A DNA stretch of 64,000 nucleotides, from the NCBI RefSeq assembly GCF_009827545.1, contig NZ_WTYS01000001.1, positions 62,001 through 126,000 of the forward strand, given 5' to 3'. This DNA is from Pontixanthobacter gangjinensis. Lineage in GTDB: Bacteria; Pseudomonadota; Alphaproteobacteria; Sphingomonadales; Sphingomonadaceae. Under the pieces are notes generated by a model. The model did no database searches. It was not told the origin of the DNA and saw only the letters and a list, made by a program, of their open reading frames with translations. The position numbers were made by a program, and so were the translations under genes. This document shows positions 55,087-62,724 of this stretch, in pieces; the stretch's first letter is position 1, and every line of letters begins with the position of its first letter.

Positions 55087-57203
55087 CCGCCATTCCATCC
55101 GGAGATGATTTCGCCAAACATGCAACCGTGCTCGCGGTTCCGGCGATGCATTGCGCCGGGTGTATGAGCCAAATCGAACGCGGGCTAGGCCAGATTGCAG
55201 GAATTGACTCGGCGCGCGTCAATTTGTCCTCACGGCTTGTAAAAGTGTCGCATTCGGCGGATTTGGACGACCGCGATCTGGTTTTGGCACTCGCTAATAT
55301 CGGGTTTGAGGCCCAGGTCCGTCATTCGCGGCTGGATGCGCCTGTTTCTGCGGTGAAGCCATTGCTCGCCCCGCTCGCTGTGGCGGGATTTGCCGCGATG
55401 AATGTCATGCTGTTGTCAGTCAGCGTCTGGTCGGGCGCAGATGGCAGCACGCGGGGCATGTTCCACTGGCTGTCAGCGCTGATCGCGGTTCCGGCCATCG
55501 CCTACGCCGGACAGCCATTTTTTCGTTCCGCATGGAAGGCGTTGAGCAAACGCCAGACCAATATGGATGTGCCGATTTCTATCGGTGTGATCGTCGCCAC
55601 CGGCCTTAGCCTGTATGAAACCGCGATGGGCGGCGCGCACGCGTGGTTCGACGGGGCCTTGATGCTGCTGACGTTCCTGCTGGCCGGCCGCGTGCTCGAT
55701 GCGATGATGCGCGACAAGGCGCGTTCGGGCGTCGACGCGCTACTCAGCCAAGCGGCGAGCGGCGCGACAATTATCGAACAGGACGGCAGAGTCATCTGGA
55801 GCCCATCGGGCGACCTGAAGAACGGTATGGTGATGCGGGTTGCCGCTGGCGAACGCCTTGCGGCCGATGGGCGGATAGTCAGTGGAAACAGCCAGTTTGA
55901 CCGCTCGCTTCTCACGGGAGAAACCACACCGATAATCGCGGGCAAAGGCGATGATGTGCTCGCAGGAACACTCAATCTGGGCTCGCCGGTTGATGTGATT
56001 GTGACCCATGCCGGCGAGGACACCACACTCGCTGAAATTGCCCGGCTGATGGAGGCATCGACGCAGAACCGGTCGCGCTATGTCCGGATCGCCGACCGCG
56101 CAGCGCGGCTTTATGCGCCCGCCGTGCACACTTTATCTGCGTTGACTGTGCTCGGCTGGCTTATCGCGGGAGCGAGCCTTTATGATGCGTTGGTGATTGG
56201 CGTGGCCGTGCTGATTATCACTTGCCCTTGCGCATTGGGGCTAGCGGTTCCGGTGGCGCAAGTGGTCGCTAGCGGTGCGCTGATGCGCGCAGGCATTATG
56301 GTTAAGGATGGATCTGCGCTGGAACGGCTGGCCAAAATTGATCGGGCCTTGCTCGACAAGACCGGGACGCTGACAATGGGCAAGCCTGTGCCCGATCCCG
56401 ATACTATTGCGGAAATGGATGCACGCGAGGCTGGAATCGCTTTGACCCTGGCATCTAGCAGTAGTCATCCCCTGTCACGCGCATTGGCAGGCGCATTGAC
56501 GGCGCGCGGCGTCAAAGCTGTGGCCCTTCAAAATGTCACCGAACGCGCTGGCAAAGGAGTCTTTGGGGAAGCGGATGGCCAACAGTTTGCGTTGCGCCGG
56601 CCCGAAACAGCCGAAGGTACCGCTGTAGCTCTCGAGACCGGCAGGCCATCCAGCCGTCTGGTCAAATTTGCCGACCGCCTACGGCCCGATGCAGTCGGCG
56701 CGCTGGCCCAAATGGATCAGTTAGGCATAAAAACCAGCATTCTATCAGGCGATAATATCCCGGCAGTCGCACAAATCGCACGGGAAACGGGGTTGAGCGC
56801 GCAAGCGGGTGTTTCGCCTGCGGAAAAGCAGGAAGCGATCGGGCGTCTGCGAGAAGCCGGTTACAATGTGCTGATGGTGGGTGACGGGTTGAATGATGGA
56901 CCCGCGCTCGCCGCCGCTGATGCCTCCATCGCGCCGGGCAGCGCCAGCGATGTCGGCCTGCACGCAGCGGATTTTGTGTTTATGCAGGAATCGCTGGTTG
57001 CCATCCCGCAGGCGATCCGCGCCTCGCGTGCGACAATGCGCGTGGTGAAGCAGAATTTCGCGCTTGCTATCGGGTACAATATCCTTGCGGTGCCCTTGGC
57101 CATGGCGGGCTTGGTCACCCCGCTGATTGCGGCAATTGCAATGTCCGCCAGCTCGCTGATCGTAGTCGGAAATTCGCTCCGGCTAGTCAGGGCCGCCAAA
57201 TGA
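55083..57203 (+). CDS. ccoI: Copper-transporting P1B-type ATPase CcoI (FixI)
   Basis: 706 aa ATPase that supplies copper for cbb3 oxidase maturation. An N-terminal heavy-metal domain with AMHCAGCMSQIE, then the membrane metal site CPCALGLAVPVAQ, the phosphorylation motif LDKTGTLTMG, the SSSHPLSRAL HP motif and MVGDGLNDGPAL in the nucleotide region. The ATG at 55083, overlapping the ccoH stop, was preferred to an upstream frame start. Copper specificity follows from the CPC motif and the operon. Confidence 0.95.
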   Translation: MTAIPSGDDFAKHATVLAVPAMHCAGCMSQIERGLGQIAGIDSARVNLSSRLVKVSHSADLDDRDLVLALANIGFEAQVRHSRLDAPVSAVKPLLAPLAVAGFAAMNVMLLSVSVWSGADGSTRGMFHWLSALIAVPAIAYAGQPFFRSAWKALSKRQTNMDVPISIGVIVATGLSLYETAMGGAHAWFDGALMLLTFLLAGRVLDAMMRDKARSGVDALLSQAASGATIIEQDGRVIWSPSGDLKNGMVMRVAAGERLAADGRIVSGNSQFDRSLLTGETTPIIAGKGDDVLAGTLNLGSPVDVIVTHAGEDTTLAEIARLMEASTQNRSRYVRIADRAARLYAPAVHTLSALTVLGWLIAGASLYDALVIGVAVLIITCPCALGLAVPVAQVVASGALMRAGIMVKDGSALERLAKIDRALLDKTGTLTMGKPVPDPDTIAEMDAREAGIALTLASSSSHPLSRALAGALTARGVKAVALQNVTERAGKGVFGEADGQQFALRRPETAEGTAVALETGRPSSRLVKFADRLRPDAVGALAQMDQLGIKTSILSGDNIPAVAQIARETGLSAQAGVSPAEKQEAIGRLREAGYNVLMVGDGLNDGPALAAADASIAPGSASDVGLHAADFVFMQESLVAIPQAIRASRATMRVVKQNFALAIGYNILAVPLAMAGLVTPLIAAIAMSASSLIVVGNSLRLVRAAK

Positions 57204-57355
57204 CCGGCCTCGCTCTCCTAATTCCCGTTGCCTTGGGTCTGGGCTTAGCGGGGTTATTCGCGTTTTTTTGGGCGCTGCGAAGCGGGCAATTCGATGATCC
57301 CGACGGAGCAGCGAACAGGATACTTATCGACGAGGAGGTAGATGATCGAGCTTAG
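57200..57355 (+). CDS. ccoS: cbb3 oxidase maturation protein CcoS
   Basis: 51 aa, too short for routine ORF lists. One membrane segment (LLIPVALGLGLAGLFAFFWAL) followed by the CcoS hallmark RSGQFDDPDGAANRIL. It starts inside the ccoI stop (ATGA) and ends the operon. Its stop codon overlaps the stop codon of the convergent ABC-F gene. Confidence 0.95.
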   Translation: MTGLALLIPVALGLGLAGLFAFFWALRSGQFDDPDGAANRILIDEEVDDRA

Positions 57356-59223
57356 AGCTGATCGCTTAACTCCATCCATTCGGCTTCCAACGCTTCCACC
57401 TCGGCGCCCAATTTCGCCCGGCGCTGCGACAAATCGCCCATCGACAATCTGGCAAGCTCGCCAGTCGCCGTGTCAGGCTCGAACATTGCCTTATCAATCG
57501 CCGAACAATCCTTCTCCAGCGACGCCATCGCTTTCTCGCAAGCTGCAATCTTCGACTGAATCTTGCGACGGTCCTCGCGGGCGCGAGCCTCTGCTTTGCG
57601 GTCTTTTTTTGAACCCCTTGGCTTCTTTTCGCCCCCCTCATCATCCTTCTTGCTGCGGCCCGATTTCCCGCCCAGCACGAAATCGATGTAATCATCCATA
57701 CTGCCGTCATAATCGGTCGCCGTCCCCTCATCGACCAGCACAAGCCGGTCTGCGGTCAGTTCGACCATATGACGGTCGTGGCTAATCAGGATCACCGCGC
57801 CATCATAGGAATTGAGCGCCTGCACCAGAGCCTCGCGCGCATCGACATCAAGGTGGTTGGTCGGCTCATCCAAGATCAGCAAATGGGGCGCATCGCGGGT
57901 AATAAGAGCCAAGGCCAGACGCGCCCGCTCCCCGCCCGAAAGGCTGGATACAAGAGACACTGCCCGGTTTCCGGAAAAACCAAACCGGCCCAATTGCGCG
58001 CGCACTGCGCCCGGTTTCGCATTGGGCATAACCCGCGTCATATGCTCTAGCGGCGTATCATCGCCCGATAGTTCTTCGACCTGATATTGCGTGAAATATC
58101 CGACTTTCATCTTGCCGGAAACGTTCATTTCGCCTTCCATTGCGGGCAATTGTGCGGCCAGCAGACGGGCCAGCGTGGTCTTGCCATTTCCGTTGCGGCC
58201 AAGCAACGCGATCCGTTCGTCGGGGTCAATCCGGAGGTTCAGGCGGCGCAACACCGGCTCGTCGCTATAGCCGACCGCCGCCAGATCAAGCGTGATCAAA
58301 GGCGGCTTCAATTCCGCCGGATCGGGGAAATCAAAACTGAGCGAGGGATCTTCCATCAGCGCCGCAATCGGCTGCATCCGGGCGAGCATTTTCGCGCGCG
58401 ACTGCGCTTGCTTGGCGGTGGATGCCCGTGCCGAATTGCGATTGACGTAATCCTGCAAGCGCGCGCGCTGTGCATCCTGACTGGCCTTGGCCGCTTCCAA
58501 TTGCGCGGCGCGCTCTGCCCGCTGGCGCTCAAAACTGTCATAACCGCCGGGGTAAAGCGTCAATTTACCGCCCTGAAGATGGAGGATATTGTCAACCACA
58601 TTGTTGAGCAGATCGCGCTCGTGACTGATTACCAGCACCGTCGCCGGATAATCCTTCAGGAAATTCTCCAGCCACAATGTTGCTTCTAGATCGAGGTGGT
58701 TGGACGGTTCATCAAGCAGCAGGACATCGGGCATCGTATAAAGCAAAGCGGCCAAGGCCACGCGCATTTTCCAACCGCCGGAAAAACTGTCGAGCGGCTG
58801 GTTCTGCATTTCTTCGTCAAAACCCAGCCCGGTTAAAATCCGCGCCGCCCGCGACGGAGCGGTATAGGCGTCGATCGCCAGCAATCGTTCGTGAATATCG
58901 CCTAACCGGTTGGGTTCAATGCACACTTCGGATTCGGCAAGTAGCTCCGCCCGTTCGACATCGGCAGCGATCACGGTTTCCGCAGGCGTGGCCTGACCGC
59001 TTGGCGCAACTTGCGCGATATAGCCCATCCGCGCGCGTCGCGGCATGTCGATGCTGCCTTCATCAGGATCGATCTCGCCGATGATCGCCTTCATGAGGGT
59101 CGATTTGCCCGCACCATTGCGCCCGATCAGACCGATACGTCCGCCTGGCGGGATCGCGGCTGTGGCGCGGTCCAATATGGTCCGGCCTCCCAGCCGCACG
59201 GTAATTCCTGTGATTCCTAGCAT
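57352..59223 (-). CDS. ABC-F family ATPase (Uup/YheS-like)
   Basis: 623 aa soluble ABC protein with two nucleotide-binding domains and no membrane segments. First domain: IGRNGAGKSTLMKAI and LDSFSGGWKMRVALAALL with LLLDEPSNHLD. Second: LLGRNGNGKTTL, LVSSLSGGERARLALAL and LLILDEPTNHLD. A charged C-terminal coiled-coil tail of about 100 residues (with KKPRGSKKDRKAEARA) follows. ABC-F proteins act on the ribosome. The ATG at 59223 was preferred over an upstream start at 59253 because the domain starts there. Confidence 0.93.
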   Translation of the reverse strand: MLGITGITVRLGGRTILDRATAAIPPGGRIGLIGRNGAGKSTLMKAIIGEIDPDEGSIDMPRRARMGYIAQVAPSGQATPAETVIAADVERAELLAESEVCIEPNRLGDIHERLLAIDAYTAPSRAARILTGLGFDEEMQNQPLDSFSGGWKMRVALAALLYTMPDVLLLDEPSNHLDLEATLWLENFLKDYPATVLVISHERDLLNNVVDNILHLQGGKLTLYPGGYDSFERQRAERAAQLEAAKASQDAQRARLQDYVNRNSARASTAKQAQSRAKMLARMQPIAALMEDPSLSFDFPDPAELKPPLITLDLAAVGYSDEPVLRRLNLRIDPDERIALLGRNGNGKTTLARLLAAQLPAMEGEMNVSGKMKVGYFTQYQVEELSGDDTPLEHMTRVMPNAKPGAVRAQLGRFGFSGNRAVSLVSSLSGGERARLALALITRDAPHLLILDEPTNHLDVDAREALVQALNSYDGAVILISHDRHMVELTADRLVLVDEGTATDYDGSMDDYIDFVLGGKSGRSKKDDEGGEKKPRGSKKDRKAEARAREDRRKIQSKIAACEKAMASLEKDCSAIDKAMFEPDTATGELARLSMGDLSQRRAKLGAEVEALEAEWMELSDQL

Positions 59224-59360
59224 GGCGCGCCGCCTACCAGCACTAGGCGGCAACCGAAAGCCGAGAATGCATGCTCAATGCGTTATCGGCGTTTCGATTA
59301 AGCACGCCACACAACTACTCCGCTTGACACCGCGCCTGACAAAGGGCTTGAACCTGTGTG

Positions 59361-60488
59361 ATGGGGGCATACGATTTGGCGCTGAATTTAGACTGGAAAA
59401 TGGGCTTTGAAGTCGAGTTGGTCGCGCCGCGCGGCTCGTCTCGCCTGCAATTGGCAGACAAAGTCGCAAGAAGCTGCGGGGGCACAGTCTCACGCTTCTT
59501 TCATCCGCAATCGGAGCCTTCCGACACACCCGACCGTCCGACATTCGAGAATCTGACGCTCGCTTTCCACGTAACCGGCAGCACAGGTGAGCATATCGCG
59601 TCATTCGTCGATGATTTGACGCTGCAAGCCGATATGAACAAGCGCAAAGCTCCGCTGCCAGGCTGGTACCGGATTATTGCGGATGATGGGCGAATTCTCC
59701 GGTTGGTAATGCGGCACTGCGACCCTGATGCATCGCATATGGAATTGCTGGGCCCGCTCGCAGAGTTGTTTGGCACGAGCCCCCAACCGCACGAAGGCAA
59801 TATGGTGCGAGTGGTTGATGATCGCGGCATTTCGGTCGCTATCGCCGCGCCGTTACCCGGCGAACGCGAAAGGCCATGTGAACTCGTGACCGCGCCAATT
59901 GCGGCGGATCATGAAGTGGTTCTGACGGACTTGCTCGGGCAAGCAGCCGAACTCGGGTTCTTCATCCCCACCGAAGGGGCCACGCATATCCATTTCGACG
60001 CCGAGCGGCTGTGTTCAGCACGCGTGATTGCGAAATTGGTCGCCGTGCTGGAGAAGTTTGGCGATGATTTGAAGCGTGTCGTCGGCGTGAATGCCAATTG
60101 CGTCCGGCTGGGCTCATGGCCGGCCAGTCTACGCGAACTGACCAGCGGCGCGGAATTTCAGGCGTTGGAATGGCCCGATGCAAGGGCAGCCTTGGCCGCA
60201 CTCAAGCTGTCCAAATATTGCGACTTCAACTTGCTCAACATCGCCAGTAGAAACACTGCGAAACACACATTCGAAGTGCGGATTCTACCTGCCTCGCTGG
60301 ACGCATTATGCATTCTAGAAGCAGCAGAACTGTTTCAGGCCATTCTACATTGGTGCTGCAAAAATGATGCTGATGCTGATGCCATGCCCGCGAGTTTCGC
60401 TGCACTTATCGGCCAATTATCGCTTGCGGGTCACGCTCAAGAAATGTGGAAAGAACGCGCCTTCAAGAGCCGGTTCTTGGATAAATAG
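59361..60488 (+). CDS. Amidoligase family protein (Amidoligase_2-like)
   Basis: 375 aa, predicted cytoplasmic. The motif set fits the ATP-dependent amidoligase/GCS-like fold: GFEVELVAPRG near the N-terminus, CELVTAPI around residue 175, THIHFDAERL (His-x-His), SKYCDFNLLNIASR, and FEVRILPASLD. These enzymes ligate amines or amino acids to carboxyl groups and are predicted to modify peptides, proteins or cell-wall compounds; few are characterised. The substrate gene is not evident. ATG at 59361 (a GTG precedes it). It diverges from the ABC-F gene and converges on a pentapeptide-repeat protein 21 bp downstream. Confidence 0.78.
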   Translation: MGAYDLALNLDWKMGFEVELVAPRGSSRLQLADKVARSCGGTVSRFFHPQSEPSDTPDRPTFENLTLAFHVTGSTGEHIASFVDDLTLQADMNKRKAPLPGWYRIIADDGRILRLVMRHCDPDASHMELLGPLAELFGTSPQPHEGNMVRVVDDRGISVAIAAPLPGERERPCELVTAPIAADHEVVLTDLLGQAAELGFFIPTEGATHIHFDAERLCSARVIAKLVAVLEKFGDDLKRVVGVNANCVRLGSWPASLRELTSGAEFQALEWPDARAALAALKLSKYCDFNLLNIASRNTAKHTFEVRILPASLDALCILEAAELFQAILHWCCKNDADADAMPASFAALIGQLSLAGHAQEMWKERAFKSRFLDK

Positions 60489-60509
60489 TCTGGCCGACAT
60501 CCAGTCCAT

Positions 60510-61085
60510 TTATTCGCGGCCCATATCAGGCGGATAAACGCAGTCGCGGTCCCGTGCCCGGCCATCGGGCAAAGTGGTGTTGCATAATTTGGAATGGTCA
60601 AACGCACCTTCATCCACCGCCGCGCCGTTTAAATCGACATCGGTTAGAACCGAACCCGACAAGTCACTGCCAGTCAAATTCGCCTTCCACATCAATGCGC
60701 CCGACATGTCGGCTGTGCCTAATGAGACATCGTTCATTTTTGCGCGCATCAAATTGGAATGCGCCAGAATCGCGCTATCGAGCGTGGCGCCGGTGAAATT
60801 TGTATCGGCTAAATTTGCGCCTTCCAGATTGGCGCCGGCCAGATTGGCGCCTGTAAGATTGGCGCCGGTCAAATCCGCGCCTTCCAAATTCGCATACATT
60901 AAGTCCGCGCCTTCCAGATTGGCGCCCGCCAAATTGCACCCCGCGCAAGCCTTAAGTCCGTCTGGGCCCGTGACAATACCAGTGGAATCACCAGCAATAG
61001 CTGCACTTCCTATCGCCATGGCAATCAGCGGCAACATACCCAACCTTACCCGTAATAACGGTCGCGCTTTTCGTTGGTTTTCCAT
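60510..61085 (-). CDS. Exported pentapeptide-repeat protein 1
   Basis: 191 aa. A signal peptide with Arg/Lys-rich start (MENQRKARPLLRVR, cut after IGSAAIAG) leads to a four-sided right-handed beta-helix of A(D/N)LxG-type repeats from about residue 50 to 155. The helix is preceded by C-A-G-C at the N-cap, and a C-terminal pair of Cys residues lies in LCNTTLPDG and RDC. The same N- and C-cap patterns recur in the neighbouring lipoprotein at 61724-62704. Such proteins are structural or binding modules; no function is known for this type. Confidence 0.85.
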   Translation of the reverse strand: MENQRKARPLLRVRLGMLPLIAMAIGSAAIAGDSTGIVTGPDGLKACAGCNLAGANLEGADLMYANLEGADLTGANLTGANLAGANLEGANLADTNFTGATLDSAILAHSNLMRAKMNDVSLGTADMSGALMWKANLTGSDLSGSVLTDVDLNGAAVDEGAFDHSKLCNTTLPDGRARDRDCVYPPDMGRE

Positions 61086-61243
61086 GCATCACCCCCGATG
61101 TACGGTTAAAATTGACCGATCAGCATATGCGCGCCCAAAGATGACTGCCGCATTGACACCCTGAGGCTGGTTCTGAGGCCAGACCCCAGGCCAGGCCTGA
61201 AGTATGGCGTGATTATCTGAGGGCAAATGCCGCTTGAGTTCGG

Positions 61244-61531
61244 CTATTCAGTAATTCTTGCGATATCGGCGCAGGGCTCACCGCAATTGCGAATGACGCG
61301 GAAAACCTCGTCAATATTCGGTTCGGTGGTGGTGAATTCGCGTCCATCCTTCATTTGCAGATAAACAAACAGGCTGTGGGTCTGCATCGCAGTCTCCACA
61401 CCGCCACTGTTGATATACTCGACCGCTTCAGTCCAAGAAATTTCCGCCGGTTCCGGATCGGCCGGTGTTTCATTGGTGACGCACGCAGACAGCAGAACGA
61501 CAGATGCCAATGTGGTGATGCCTAATTTCAT
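61244..61531 (-). CDS. Small lipoprotein of unknown function
   Basis: 95 aa. Signal sequence with lipobox LLSAC (Cys 17) and an acidic mature domain with two more Cys residues in NCGEPCADI near the end. Not a recognised family. It sits between the two pentapeptide-repeat genes, sharing strand with the first; a divergent regulatory region of about 190 bp separates it from the second. Confidence 0.75.
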   Translation of the reverse strand: MKLGITTLASVVLLSACVTNETPADPEPAEISWTEAVEYINSGGVETAMQTHSLFVYLQMKDGREFTTTEPNIDEVFRVIRNCGEPCADIARITE

Positions 61532-61723
61532 GGTTGGTCCCCCTGGACAGCGTGTCCAACCGAAAGTTTACGCCGAAACCTCGTGAAACAACAGGCTTGC
61601 CTTCTACAATCCGGCACATTTGCGGATATCAGCTTGAATATGGATGTCGCGCGTGGAACACACCGCGTTAGCTAGCCACGGGTCAATATCCGCTGGCCGA
61701 AAATGATTATGGGGGGAAATGAG

Positions 61724-62704
61724 ATGAATTTTCGAACTGATTTGGTCTGTACCATGCTGTTCAGCTTTGTTGCACTATCGGCCTGCGCGACCAGCAATCT
61801 GGCGGCCCAAGAAGCAGACCAGCTTGGAATGACTGAAGAAAGTTGGTCTGAAGACGGCGGGGCTGAAGACGGCGGGGCTGAAGACGGCGAGGCTGAAGCA
61901 GAAGATACATTAACCTTAACAATCAGAACCGATATCGTCTCCGGCGATGCCGCAATCGAGCAAGCGAAAACCACCAAATTATGCCAGCGATGCGATTTTG
62001 CCAGCGCAGATCTTCGCGGTTTGGACCTGTCCGGGGCCGACCTTTCCAACTCCTTCTTCAGTTCGAAGGAGTTAGCCGATGCGTTCAAAACCATGTCAAA
62101 CCTGCCTAAACCTTTCCCTGTTGGCGCGGATTTAACCGGGGCGAATTTGTCCGGCGCAAACCTTTCTGACGCGCTCATAATGGACGCGGTTTTTGTCGGC
62201 GCAAACCTGACGGGAGCTGACCTAACTGGAATTCGGTTCGTCCGAACCAATATGACCGGAGCAACTCTGACCGATGCCAAATATTGCCGGACGATGTTAC
62301 CTGGCGGCGAAATTAACAGCGCCGATTGCTACACAAAGCCCGAGGGAGGCTATAAGCAATATGCCATCAAAGACGGTACCGACCAATCGGGCAGTGATTT
62401 GTCCAATATGGACTTAAGCGGCAAAGATTTTAGCAATTTCAATCTGTCCGGCGCGAATTTGTCCGGGTCCAATCTATCGGGTGTAAAGCTCGCCGATGCT
62501 GATTTGTCGAACGCTGACTTTACCGGCGCGAATCTGGCCGGTGCGGATCTAAGCGGGGCTAATATGCCCAATGCCAATTTAACCGATGCCAATTTGTGGA
62601 AAGCAAAATTGGATTTCGATTCGATGAACTATTTCATTCAATATTGCCGAACCACGATGGTGGACGGGGAAAGCATGCAAAGCACCGGCGAATGCGCTTT
62701 GTAG
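61724..62704 (+). CDS. Exported pentapeptide-repeat lipoprotein 2
   Basis: 326 aa. Lipobox LSAC near residue 21, then an acidic linker with an EDGGA triple repeat encoded by 15-bp tandem repeats. Two pentapeptide-repeat domains follow. Each is closed by a YCRT cap: the first begins C-Q-R-C-D and ends YCRTMLPGGEINSADC; the second ends YCRTTMVDGESM plus a final Cys. It thus holds two copies of the module found once in the neighbouring gene. The ATG at 61724 follows GGGGGGAAA. Outer-membrane or periplasmic location is likely. Confidence 0.85.
   Translation: MNFRTDLVCTMLFSFVALSACATSNLAAQEADQLGMTEESWSEDGGAEDGGAEDGEAEAEDTLTLTIRTDIVSGDAAIEQAKTTKLCQRCDFASADLRGLDLSGADLSNSFFSSKELADAFKTMSNLPKPFPVGADLTGANLSGANLSDALIMDAVFVGANLTGADLTGIRFVRTNMTGATLTDAKYCRTMLPGGEINSADCYTKPEGGYKQYAIKDGTDQSGSDLSNMDLSGKDFSNFNLSGANLSGSNLSGVKLADADLSNADFTGANLAGADLSGANMPNANLTDANLWKAKLDFDSMNYFIQYCRTTMVDGESMQSTGECAL
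61848..61892 (+). repeat. 15-bp in-frame tandem repeats in the pentapeptide lipoprotein gene
   Basis: CTGAAGACGGCGGGG is present three times (61848-61862, 61863-61877, 61878-61892; the last copy has one mismatch). It encodes the EDGGA linker after the lipobox. Because the unit is 15 bp, copy changes keep the frame. Confidence 0.9.
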
Positions 62705-62724
62705 TTCCAGACAGGTCAGCCAGC

